Positions 32,198-42,995 of a DNA stretch of 64,000 nucleotides are shown here, piece after piece (position 1 is the first letter of the stretch; each line of letters opens with the position of its first letter). The translations under genes and the position numbers were made by a program. The notes beneath the pieces were generated by a model, which was not told the origin of the DNA, made no database searches, and saw nothing but the letters and a program-made list of their open reading frames with translations. The stretch spans positions 1,851,223 to 1,915,222 of the forward strand of contig NW_017265135.1 in NCBI RefSeq assembly GCF_001638985.1, in the 5' to 3' direction. The DNA is from Phycomyces blakesleeanus NRRL 1555(-). Its lineage: Eukaryota; Mucoromycota; Mucoromycetes; Mucorales; Phycomycetaceae.

Positions 32198-34368
32198 TTA
32201 GTTACATACAAGCTCACTTTGACTCTTGTGTACACCAGCACTTGAGCCTATGAATGCCTTCTGAAGGCTATAAAATGTGCTTACAGCCATAACAATAATA
32301 CCAAATATCATACATAGCCAATGAGGAATTTTGTTAATTTGCCAAACTGGTCCATTTGCCAGCTTGAGATAACATAGTGGAGGTAATATAAAGGCCAATG
32401 CAGTTGCTGAAAATGCACCAGTAAGTTCAAGAACAGTACCAAGATTGCATGTGACCAAAGATATAATTAATGATATAAGAACCAAAATGGTTGTAATAGC
32501 ACAGTGGCGTACACGATTGTAGGGTTCAGAGGCCCAAAAGAATGTCTCCATAACCTAAATAGATGAACAATGATTAGCATTGGCAGCCTAGAATGTTTTA
32601 AGAATTGCATATATATAGCACTTACCTCGCGACAGACAAACGCTTCAAGAGGAATTGTTGTGAACATATTGAGGCCAAACGCTAAGCGTGCAATATTTAT
32701 AAGTAAGTTATCTTGTGGAAAGTTGTTTAGAATATTCCCTACAAAAATGTCATAGTGTTAGTACTTTATTATTGCTTTAATTTAGAAGGTAATGAGATCA
32801 AAAGGAGTATATTTCTTTATTTGCGAAATGCATTTTACTTTTCCTTTATTTTACCTGTTGTTTTATCGGTAAATACCAAATAGCCAGAAACTGCCAGAAT
32901 AAAGCATGTCGCAAACGCAATAAACATGCTCCAGTGGGTAACGGCTGCAAATCTGTTTAAGGAAGGTTGCTTTAAAGACCCAAATATCAAGAAGCTGTTG
33001 TGATGACAAACAAAGGCTTTGAGTTCCAGCATAATTTTATATTAGTATAACCATATTATTTCTGGGCTTATTAGCAGCTTACCGAAGCTAATAACGGCAA
33101 TCGCTTGGAAGACTTCGTTGTTAATTACTATAAACATATTATCTGACGAGCCACGAATTGTAGCTGGCATCTTAGGACCTTCTATTGCAACGCTCACAAT
33201 GATAACTATAATTGCAACAAGTGCTAGGGCGCTTGTCTTTGCCAGTTTTGATATGTCACGGTAAAGTGAGAGGGGATATGATACAAATAAAGTGAAAAAT
33301 GTGATGCACAGTTTACGATTTCCAAATATCCACAAAAGCGGTACATTGTGGATATTTGGAAAAATTGACCGAATAACATGAGGGATTGTATCTCCTGTAG
33401 ACGATCCAGTAAAAGTATTGAATTAGTTCCCGCTTTTTTATTTACATAAAATTAAGGATTACATACCGAGGATAACGCAGTAGGCGCACATACCTGTGAT
33501 TTAATGTTTAAATATTATTATTAAAAAACGTCATATATGATCACGACGGCTTTGATTACCTCCAAATGCAAATGCAAACTGAAATATAGATATCGCAACA
33601 AGCCCAGGTCTTCCAAACGAGAATTCCATTAAGTCCTGATATGTTGTTCGCCCTGCCAGTTTTCCATTGTACATCAACAGTCTCACAGTCCAATCTGAGC
33701 CAGAATAATTAATAAACTTTTATAAAATGTACCAAGTAAATCCAAAAAGGTACATTCATATTGCTTTTCTCTTGTAGCTATGATTTCTTACCTACAACCA
33801 CCGTTAATAGGATCAACAGGCCAATCCCTGTCCAGAACCCCTAATAATATATATTTTGAGCATTTCACTTTTCTTGTCTATATTTCAATTTATACTCACA
33901 GCCTCTTTGAATGCGAACGGTAACCCTATGATGCCCGCGCCTATGATGCTGTTTGCCATATTAAGCTAGACGTTGGATATGTTAGATTAATTAATTTTTA
34001 TATATAACTATTAATGTTTTTAGAGTACAAATGACTCAGTAACTTACAAAGCTTGAGAAGATTGACCCCCCTTCCGAGGGTAACCTGTAACTCTTCAACT
34101 CTTCAGGATCGCCCTCTTCGTCAGTGTCATCGTGGTCTAAAAGTCGTTGCTGACTCCCCAGTAGTGTTGTTTCAGAATCATCAATTTCCAACTGAGCATA
34201 ATCAGCAGTGTTTGCTGGTTCGTAAGTCCGAACTTGTTCGCTATTTAATGGCGAGGCTGATGAAGTGGAAACAAGATGGTCGTTCCTGAAATCTATGGTT
34301 TGTACATTGTTGTCGGAGTCTAATGTTGGAGAGCTCAGGTTGTCGAGTGTGTGATTAAGGAACGTCAT
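32198..34368 (-). CDS. Vacuolar-type amino-acid transporter, AVT/SLC38 family
   Basis: Secondary amino-acid transporter of the AAAP family, probably in the vacuolar membrane; yeast Avt proteins move neutral or acidic amino acids in either direction depending on member. The N-terminus (start 34368) is a long acidic cytosolic tail (DDSETTLLGSQQRLLDHDDT) ending SEGGSIFSSF. The first membrane helix carries the family signature NMANSIIGAGIIGLPFAFKE. Then GKLAGRTTYQDLMEFSFG, SIFQFAFAFGGMCAYCVILG, DISKLAKTSALALVAIIVII, FVCHHNSFLIFGSL (a typical HHNS block) and LNMFTTIPLEAFVCREV with NRVRHCAITTILVLISLIIS. About eleven helices and some nine exons. Substrate cannot be told from sequence. Confidence 0.88.
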
Positions 34369-36208
34369 TAGAAGGTACTGAAGGACAATGAATCAAGATA
34401 AAAGTTCTGACTAAACCTCGTTCATGTAAGGAAGAGCAGAAAAGAATGACTAGTTTGGAGAATAAGAATAGACTACAAGTCACTTGGGCCACTCTCCTTA
34501 TGCCAAGTGCTAGTGGCTGAGAGTCAAATAGTAGATTGGGATTACTTTGCCTTCCTCGGCTTTGATTTAATACTTTCGCCTGCCATACTAGAAACTCTGA
34601 GGTAAAAGTTGTCTGTTGGCACTTACTATAAAATATCTCAAAGCAATTTTTTCTAATACTCAACAGACCACAGTAAAATTAGTATATATGTACTTTCATA
34701 TAATTTGAGTATCTTTTAGATATATAGTAGTTATATATTGTTGACTTTATAAGGAGCAATAAAGGATTCTCTCCAAGTACTACTGAACCGCATTTAAACT
34801 CCACCAAATAAAATATTATATTAATGTTTTACTGGCAATATTTTCTTTATATAAAACTTTTCTAATTCGACTTTTCTCTTGTCCCATTAACTTAGCTAGA
34901 AAAGGTCTAGCAAGCGGAGAGAGCTTCCAGATTGTAAAAAAGATGGCTATTTATTGGCGATTCATGGAATAATTTTTTAATCACTGCCAATTCAAAGAAA
35001 GCATGCATACCAAAAACAACTGTGCATATAACAGTATGCAGATGAAGACATACGGGCACTGTACTTACAGAGGAGCAACAAGAGCCTTAAAAATACTTAA
35101 TAAGCGAAATATAATCCATCTCGATAATAAACTAAGAAGAAACATATGATCGAACTTGGGGATCTGACGAATATCATGACACGATCGCCAATTACATCTC
35201 GTAACCTACATTTTGCTAAACTATTCTTAGGATCAGGGTGTCTTCCTGGCGGAAAGTATACTAGCTAAAAAACTCTGAAAAACACAAATAAACGATTAGG
35301 GTTTTCTCATTACCTCAAGTACACTAATAACGGTAGGATCAAGTCATCTGGAGTAATAAGACGATTTATTCTTTCCAAAAAGAATAAAAATAAGATAGTC
35401 TGGTACTTTCTAGTAAAGATGTATGCATATAACTGTATTTTTTTTATCATTATTCTGTTTTGACCTTCCTTCTCACACCAAATTGACAACCGTACAAACT
35501 TGGGTTTGTGGTGTACTCACCAGAGCTTTATATTCGATGTTTGCTTTTGCTTTTGTTTTTGTTTTACTTCTCTCATAATATACCTAAAAAAACAAGCCAA
35601 AAACAATCTTTTCTCTACAAAGAAATGCTAATACATGAAAAACATATTAGCAGCTTGTAACTTATAACTGAGAATACAGTAAAGTAAAGTAAAATATACT
35701 CGGCGTGATTATTGATATTTTGTGCAGATTTTATGTGAGATACACACAGTAATATATATATATACATTTACCGACTTTTACTGGCCGCAAAATAACACTG
35801 ATTTATGAGCTCGTGGCATCGTGGCATATTTATATAAGTTTCTTTTGCTTAAAGCTTGTGGGTAAATGTTGAGACATAATAGACTCGGAAGGCTAGATAC
35901 ACAGCAGTTTCAAACTTCGCATATACACACGTATGTTAATAGACGTTTATTCTTGATCTATACACATCTCAGAATATGATAAATGATTGAATTTGTGGAC
36001 AGCCACAATCTATATCTCAAAATAGTATATATATAGCCGTCCAACATTTGCCATACAGTGGTCAAAGCGTTGTATTTATTTTGTCCAACTACGCTGCACA
36101 CCAAACACGTTATTATGTATATTTGTATTATTTTTTATTTCTTAGAATAGGAGTTAAGATAGGTAATAGATCCAGAATAAGATAGTAATAACTTATATAT
36201 TCTCAAAT
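34369..36208. other. Intergenic region, no gene seen
   Basis: AT-rich spacer between two minus-strand genes. Short runs such as AGTAAAGTAAAGTAAA (near 35681) and (TA)n (35752-35765) are present. No supported ORF or RNA. Confidence 0.6.
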
Positions 36209-37888
36209 CTAAATAGCAGTGAAAACAATCGGTGTCTTTGGGGGAAATACACTCGTTCCTAAAAGGACTGAATTTTCTCCTCGCTTGCCAGAAGGAGTAG
36301 ATAGATTAAAGCGCATAATTAATTCTGAAAGCATATACTTGATTTCATTTGCGGCAAAGTAACGACCAGGACAGGCATGTGCACCTAAACCAAATGCCAG
36401 ATTGGCAAGATTGACATCGGTAGCATTTGTATCTTCGCCAGCGTCAACAAAGCGATAGGCATCAAATTGATCAAGAGGAAGACAGGTTTTGGTATGATTA
36501 TCTTGAGTAGCTTGTCCGGAAATGCCTTGTTCATGAGCCAACAAAAGAGCAGACATAATAAGACTACCCTTTGGAATGATCTGACCATTTCTAAGCTGAA
36601 CATCTTGTAATGCTAGACTGTGATGGCCAAGATAATCAATATTGCAGCGTAGAACTTCTCTCAAGAAAGAATCGAGCAGGGGAATAGTTGCAGTGGTCTC
36701 AGGGTTTAGCGAATCCAGACGGTTGATCTCATTACGTAAAGTCTCGACGAGTTCAGGACGACAAGAAAGCTCATGGAGACAGAATGAAGAGATGTGAGAG
36801 GTAGTGTGAATACTGGAAAGTGCTATGCTCTTAAACCAAAAGGCAGTTTCTTCAATGGATCTGAGACTGCCATCGTGCAAAGGAAGGGATAAAAGCATCG
36901 AGGAGAATGTAACCTCGCTAGTTCCATTTAGGATTTCTTCTCTTGTACGGGTGAGCTCTGGAACCAAAAGGCGCATAGTAATATCAATCTCCTTTTCAAC
37001 AGAGAACACACGACGGACAATAGCATCTCCAAGCCAGCTGGGTAATACAGCCAAGAATATGCCTGCCCTTATGATCTTTTGAGTAAGAACTGCCATGGAA
37101 GAGATCAATTCACTATCATAGCCGACCACACTTCCAGCAAAGCAAGGGCAAGACATTTGAGAGACGGTATTGGTAAGAAAATCCCACATGTTAACACTTT
37201 TGCTTTCTCCAGGTTTCAAATCTAGATCCCTTTTGAGGACAATATGAAGTCCGGTTTGGATTCGTTCTGAGAAGACGTGAATTTTATCCGACTTGAAGTT
37301 TTGCTTGATTGGATAAATAGCTGTAATAAGAAAATAGATAAATATAAATATTGAGATACATAAGCTTTCCTTTCATATTCATTTGTACTCTAAAACCTTG
37401 GCGTACAGGATGGTTCTCTTACCAGGGTTCTTATCACGCGAGTTGAATGGGGCTGCTTTATATTTATGATCGTAAGAAAGTTCCATTACATGAGTTGCAG
37501 GAATAAGGGTCTTAATTCCTTCAAGGAAACTGACGATCTTTGTGGAAGACTTCATGATGTCTGGGATTATATCTCCTGTCACTACATATGGATTTTGGCC
37601 TGGAATACGTAGCTGGAATACAGGACCATAACGATCTACACACTCCTTGAGAAAGTTGTTGCGACCTTTTGATAGTGTTGGAACGTGGCCAATTATAGGT
37701 AGAGGATAGGCTACTAACTCGGGTATAAGCTTGGGATCAATAGTGGTAGTCTTTCTAGGATCGGGGGCAGGCGAAAACAGTTTGTAGAGTACGATCCCAA
37801 GGGTAATTGCGGTCACAGGCTTGATCCATGATTGCCCATTAGTTATTATCCAGTAGTGAGCGTCGATCTGATCTTGTATCCTTTGCAT
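36209..37888 (-). CDS. Cytochrome P450 monooxygenase with atypical I-helix
   Basis: Class II-like microsomal P450 of 525 residues in two exons (37888-37423, 37320-36209; intron GTAAGA...ACAG, phase 1). The N-terminus has one likely membrane anchor (ITLGIVLYKLFSPAPDP) followed by a proline-rich hinge and PLPIIGHVPTLSKGRNNFL. K-helix ExxR is in LREVLRCN, and the haem-binding motif is FGLGAHACPGRYFAANEIKY with the Cys ligand. The I-helix reads ALSSIHTTSHISSF: a His replaces the usual acidic residue before Thr-Thr, as in several fungal families related to gibberellin or terpenoid oxidases. Substrate unknown. There is no neighbouring biosynthetic enzyme, so a cluster role is not suggested. Confidence 0.9.
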
Positions 37889-38397
37889 AGTACTATTTTA
37901 TGAATTCCTTAGAGGAAAGAAAAGAAGAGTTGTTGTGTCAATATTAAATTAAGCAAGTACATTTATAATCCACAAAATCCAACTTCTTTTTTAAAGTTGT
38001 CGCTTAATTAAAATACCGATTCTATTTGTGCCCTGGAGAGGGTTTTTGTATTCAGACCGCTGGTCTGTACATATTACCGCGCTCTCTATTTCCTTTCATT
38101 CAATGTTTTTTTTAAATATCTTCTACCTAAGCCATGATATATTAATTAAGCTTATTTGCGTACAAACAACAGCAACAAAAAGCCTCCCGAAATCACATAA
38201 CCTACAGACAAGCCATGTCTGATAGAGGTAGAGAAAATACACTATCATTTTGTAGCCAATCGGCAAGCATAATTTTGTTTTACTCCAAAAAAGGCAATCA
38301 TCTGAAAAGTGATCTGTGGCTTGTCGCATAACCTTCAGTAGAACTCTGTGGTCCAAGAAAAAAAAAGCTTCGATTTTATACTCATTTAATAGTCTCA
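37889..38397. other. Divergent intergenic region P450 / FAF1-like gene
   Basis: 509 bp shared upstream region of two divergent genes. No TATA box is clear; no further gene is seen. Confidence 0.55.
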
Positions 38398-39543
38398 ATG
38401 ACAGAATTAGGTTCATTAGCTAGCCTCATTAGCAGCGTGAAGGCCAATACGGCTACAAATTCTATGCTCCAAAAGTCATTGGCCGGAAAACGAAAGCGAA
38501 TCGCTAGGCATGTGTTTATGACAAAGAATGTAAAAACCCAGAATGACAGACTAATACGATTTGTTCTACGATAGTGAAGAAAAGGAATTGCTTGCTAAGA
38601 AAAAGAAGAAGAATGCAGAAATTGCTGCTCTTGCAGGTAAAAAATAACCATAATTTTTATTGATAGTAATGATGAAGTAAATACCTAAATGCGTTATATA
38701 TTAGCCAAGGTTTCGGGACCTACTGTTGTTGTATTTGATGGATCGAGCCTAAGAAAGAAAGCTACAGGAGAAAGCAAAGCTGAGAAGAGAGCATTTATGG
38801 TATGTATTTGAACATTATTTGATAATATGAATATATCCTGATGCAATTATACAGTCCTCCAAGATATCTAAGCCCGAGCCTTCCTTGTCGGCCATCCCTA
38901 AACCACTCTCAGAAAAGGATCAAGAAGAAGAAGAGTGAGTATATCATTCAGTTAATTATGGCATGTATTAATCACAACGCAACCCAATTTAAGAGAGAAT
39001 GACCGACATGATAAAGATTTGAAGGAACTTTTGGCTACTACAAAACTTTTGGAAGAATACCGTGAGTGGGATATATTTAATGCTTTCTTTATGATTATTA
39101 ACCTTTCATACTAGAATTGGAGGAGATGTCTGGTAAGGAACGGAGGAAACATATGATGGCAAAGATGGAAGCACTGGGTGTAAAGGTAATGATGTACTTA
39201 CAACGGTGTACTGATAAGTTGATAGCTAACTTGGTTTTGTGGTTAGGCTTCTGCAAATGGAAAGGTTCCTCTAGCAATGCACCTCGGTATGGAGGCCAAG
39301 AAATCTGAACGTCAACAACAGAAACTGCAAAACGCAAAGGATTTAGGGTTGTATGATAAGTCTACCCGACATTTGTATGTTGATAAAAAGGAGAAGGAGC
39401 GAAGCAAAGATACTGGTATTACAAATGGTATTGGCAAAATGAAGGGTGCTATGTTGACTATCAGTAAAAACGAACTCAAGCGCGTCAGTCGACAAGGAGT
39501 AAAGAAAGCAAAGGGTCCAAAGCAGACCAAGAAGCGTAAATAA
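38398..39543 (+). CDS. FAF1: FAF1/C1orf131-like 40S ribosome-assembly protein
   Basis: Nucleolar factor for early 18S rRNA/40S processing in yeast (Faf1) and the human C1orf131 counterpart. Reading: MTELGSLASLISSVKANTAT, a basic GKRKRIA stretch, EEKELLAKKKKNAEIAALA, VSGPTVVVFDGSSLRKKATG, then KDLKELLATTKLLEEY, LEEMSGKERRKHMMAKMEAL and a conserved C-terminal VPLAMHLGMEAKKSERQQQK, DLGLYDKSTRHLYVDKK, GKMKGAMLTISKNELKRVSR. The first intron appears to be GC-AG (AG then GCATGT, branch CTAAT, acceptor ACGATAG), because no GT donor gives an open frame. About five introns. The protein is strongly basic. Stop TAA 39541-39543. Confidence 0.8.
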
Positions 39544-39948
39544 GTGTATATTCTATTTGTACCATTAGATAACCCCAGTAACAATATAATAAAAGCATAG
39601 AGGCATAAACATATAATAAAGTAAAGTACTTTGAAGAATTAAAAAGAAGGAAAACGAAAAAGAAAAATGTATACATACAGGCACAAATTATGTTGATAAT
39701 CATTCCCAAGCTTAAATCCACGTGCCGCAACAAAGACGAAAGTCTTTTTCAAACCAAGCCTTCGCTTTCTTTCTTTTACTGTTGTTTGCCAAAGGTGGCC
39801 GTCAATCTTGTTTAGTTTAATCCCGGTTGGATTACCAAAAAGAAGAAGAAAATGAGTCTTACTGACCTTTTATCTTTCTCTTGTACACCTATATAAATAC
39901 GTGTTTTTTTGTTTTGTTTTGTTTTTGTTTATTTGACAAGATCTCATC
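39544..39948. other. FAF1-like / Apq12-like intergenic region
   Basis: 405 bp with the 3' flank of the upstream gene and promoter of the next. A TATATAAATA element lies about 50 bp before the downstream ATG. A poly-GTTTT run follows it. Confidence 0.55.
39890..39899 (+). promoter_or_regulatory. TATA-like element upstream of the Apq12-like gene
   Basis: TATATAAATA about 50 nt upstream of the ATG at 39949, with a T/G-rich leader between. Core-promoter function is inference. Confidence 0.45.
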
Positions 39949-40422
39949 ATGGACGGCCCTGTTACTGAATTTTTTTCATCGATTTATCTGTACTGCTATA
40001 CACAGCTTTTACAGCTTAACATCGTTTTACCGGCCCCTGATCAGGCCTTTAATGTCATGTCGTCTGCAAGTACTTATATCTATGAGTACTCTCCCGAGAA
40101 CCTCCGTCATTTTGGAATTTGGTTGACATCCGTGCCTGTCCAGGCTAACATTATCCCCGTTTTTCTGGCCATTCTTGTACTATACACTCTGTTCTCGTTA
40201 GTGGTTTGGGCCGTTCGAGGAGTTTTCAGACTTATCTACAACTTTCTCCGATTCAGCATTATTGTTGCCATGACTTTTATACTGGTGTATGTGGTTCAGC
40301 AATATGTTTCAAATGGTGCGCCTTTTATGGAGTACTTAATCGATATGCTGTCTCAAATCCAGTGGAGCCAAACAACCATAATTGAGCAACAATCAAACCA
40401 CAACCACCAGGTCGTATTTTAA
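39949..40422 (+). CDS. Small membrane protein, Apq12-like
   Basis: An intronless ORF of 157 residues. A first part (MDGPVTEFFSSIYLYCYTQL) is followed by two hydrophobic helices: about residues 66-88 (IIPVFLAILVLYTLFSLVVW) and 96-115 (LRFSIIVAMTFILVYVVQQY), separated by a short basic loop (RGVFRLIYNF). This topology and size resemble Apq12, the nuclear-envelope/ER membrane protein involved in lipid homeostasis and nuclear pore biogenesis, but I see no decisive motif. The tail is Gln/His-rich. It could equally be another small ER membrane protein. Confidence 0.5.
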   Translation: MDGPVTEFFSSIYLYCYTQLLQLNIVLPAPDQAFNVMSSASTYIYEYSPENLRHFGIWLTSVPVQANIIPVFLAILVLYTLFSLVVWAVRGVFRLIYNFLRFSIIVAMTFILVYVVQQYVSNGAPFMEYLIDMLSQIQWSQTTIIEQQSNHNHQVVF

Positions 40423-40745
40423 GTACACAATACATCTATTTATCCTTATTCTTCTTTTACTACCATTACTACTATTTCAATTACTACTATTACTATTACT
40501 ATTACCACTACCATTACCACTACTACCACTACCACTACCACTACCACTGCCACTGCCGCCGCCATTGTTTTTATTATTTTCTTTTATTATATTTTTTATT
40601 TATTACATTAAAAAAATAGCAAGAAACAAATAATAATAATGATAATAATAATAATAGATTAAAATGAATTACGAGTAAAAGATAAAAGAAAAATATTAAG
40701 TGATTAATAAGAGAAGACAAGTATGAGTATATATATATTCAAGGC
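40423..40745. other. Intergenic ACC/ATT low-complexity tract
   Basis: The region between two convergent genes contains an imperfect triplet/hexamer tract of ACT, ACC and ATT units (about 40465-40570) followed by poly-T and ATAATAATA. No gene is seen. Confidence 0.7.
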
Positions 40746-42646
40746 TTACTCTCTGCAAGTATAAACTACATTGGCAGGATGTTTGGGAACAACCACCATG
40801 GAAGTGTAATCTGATTCTGGGACACCCTTACCCTCTTCGAGTGAAAGATCATAGAGGCGGATAACAGTAGCCATGACAGCCTTAAGTTGAAGATAGCCAA
40901 ACTGTTCACCGATGCAACGATGACGACCGGCACCAAAAGGAAGGAAGGGACTACGGGAAGAGATACCGACAATACCAAAGCCGTAATCGGCATTAGCGTC
41001 CTCGCCAACCTCCATTTGGTGAACGGGGTCGGACTTCTCGATCCAGCGGTAGGGATTGTAGGTCAAAGGTTCGTTGAAATATTGTTCATCAACTTGAGTG
41101 GCACCAGGAACAGCGCACAGGAAATCATTCTTGGGAATTTCATGACCAGTCTTCTCGAACACAACCTTGTCAGCAATAACCTTGCGCATCATTTGGAAAA
41201 TTGGAGGGTGAAGGCGGAGAGTTTCTTTGATACAGGCTTCCATAAGAGTAAGCTCTTTGAGGTTTTCAAAAGTCAAATCAGCCTTGAGTGAGCCAAGTTT
41301 AGCAATTTGCTCTTCACGAAGAGCCTGTACAAGATCAGGTCGGTTGGCAAGTTCCAACGTAGTCCATGCAGATGTAGTGGCAGAGGTGTGCTGTCCACCA
41401 AAGAGAACAGCAATCATCATACCAGCAATATGGTGATCGGGAATAGGGGTTCCATCCTTGTAGGTGGATTCGATAAGAGCTTGCAAGAGGTCGTTGTTTG
41501 ACTATGCACAAACATTTAGACACAAAGACAAACACAATTATATACAAGGTGAACTCACGGTATCATTTTCTTCCTTTCTTCTACGAATAATCTTGGAGTA
41601 AAGCTCGGCCATCTTCTCACGAGCAACATCACGTCTACGGTAAGATGGAAGAGGGAGGTTGGGAAACATGAAGTTGATGGGCTGGAAACCCTGATCGAGA
41701 TCATAATAAAGATCAGCAACACCTTCGTGAAGAGCAGAACGAATTTCCTTGCCCATCAGACAGCGGGAGGCAGTACAGATAATAAGCTTGCTGAAGGTGC
41801 TGTAAGCATCCATATAACCAGTAGGCTTCTTGAAGTCCTTGAAGAATTCAGTGGTTTCCTTGACAATTAGGGGGACATGTGCACGGAAACTCTCGAGAGT
41901 CAAACCTGCTTTGATAAATCTACAAGCCGATGTCAATATCACCTCCTTAATATATATATATATATATATGCGTCTTCTTTTACTCCCTTTAAATAGTCTA
42001 ATCCAACTTTTTTTATTTAATATTTACCTCTTTTGTTCCATAAACACACTGTGAGGAGCATCATATACAACGTCAAAGCCAAATACGTGCTTGGTCATGT
42101 CATTGTAAGCTTCAGCAGCAGAAGATAAGTTCTGTTTGTTGTTAAAGACAAATTGGTTGCCATCGGCACCCAGACACACGGTAACACTCTTGCCAACAAG
42201 CTTGAAAGTGAAGACATCACCATATAGCTTTTGGCACTTTTGGATGAAACCAATAGGGTTCCTAAAACGGAATAACAAATAAAATAAAATAAAATAAAAT
42301 AAAATAAAATAAAATAAATACAGGAACGTACCACATCATTTTGTCCTGTCAACTTCTATCAGCTGGACCATCAAACTTACATGCCAAACTCAACACCATT
42401 TCCGAGGAAAGGAACCCACGAGAAAACAAGTTTTGGTTGATTAGGGTCTCTTGGGACGACCTTTAAGGTTGATATGTATGAAATAAAAATGAGTATTTTA
42501 ACTTTGTAGACCTGAAGAAAAAAAAAGGGGCATACCAACTGAGACAAAATATGAATACTAAATACAACCACCAAACTGAGAGTTCCGTAAAGGAACACTG
42601 AGGTGATCGAAGGCACCACTTGTGTGATGAGCGAAAGGATTGCCAT
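40746..42646 (-). CDS. ERG11: Sterol 14-alpha-demethylase (CYP51/Erg11)
   Basis: Microsomal P450 that removes the 14-alpha methyl group of lanosterol or eburicol in ergosterol synthesis; the azole target. Start 42646 (MAILSLITQVVPSITSVFLY) gives an N-terminal membrane helix. Then VFSWVPFLGNGVEFGMNPIG, KCQKLYGDVFTFKLVGKSVT, the substrate-recognition block FGFDVVYDAPHSVFMEQKR, I-helix GGQHTSATTSAW, K-helix KETLRLHPP and haem ligand loop FLPFGAGRHRCIGEQFGYLQ. The conserved Tyr in VVYDAP, equivalent to the azole-contact Tyr of other fungi, is kept. Five or six exons, about 510 residues. Mucorales are known to carry CYP51 paralogues F1 and F5; retention of Tyr points away from the F5 type, by inference. 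Confidence 0.96.
42270..42317. repeat. (AATAA/AAAAT)n pentanucleotide repeat inside a CYP51 intron
   Basis: A run of AAATA pentamers in the intron between CYP51 exons; it would shift spacing but not coding sequence. Confidence 0.85.
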
Positions 42647-42995
42647 GAACCTGGTCAGATGAAGAGTAGGGACGGTTCAAAAGCAAGATTGCTACTCTAC
42701 CAACAGGCGGAGAAAGTGGGCAATATAAATACCTGGACACAAGTCACAGCATTTTCAGTCTTGTCCTACAATCGGCCTCTGAGACAGAACACAATGAATC
42801 GGACCGGGATTTCCATTTGATCATTCGATTTAGTACGATATTATTACTCTTAAACTTATTATTCTTGAATTGTATAATATATAATGTAATATATATATAA
42901 ATATATATAAATATGTAAATGTATCTTTTATATATAAATATATATATATCTGTGTGTATGTTTGTATGTGTATGTATATATATAAATATTTATTT
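42647..42995. other. CYP51 upstream / UBP8 downstream region
   Basis: 349 bp with the CYP51 promoter and the 3' flank of the deubiquitinase gene. Several (TA)n-type stretches at 42880-42960; no sterol-response element can be assigned with confidence. Confidence 0.5.

Noticed and set aside
42270..42317. CRISPR-like or other structured repeat array
   Set aside because: Plain AAATA pentamer microsatellite within an intron, without spacers.
36209..42646. Biosynthetic gene cluster around the two P450 genes
   Set aside because: The genes between and around them (FAF1-like, Apq12-like, transporter, Ubp8) are housekeeping; one P450 is CYP51 and no core synthase is present.
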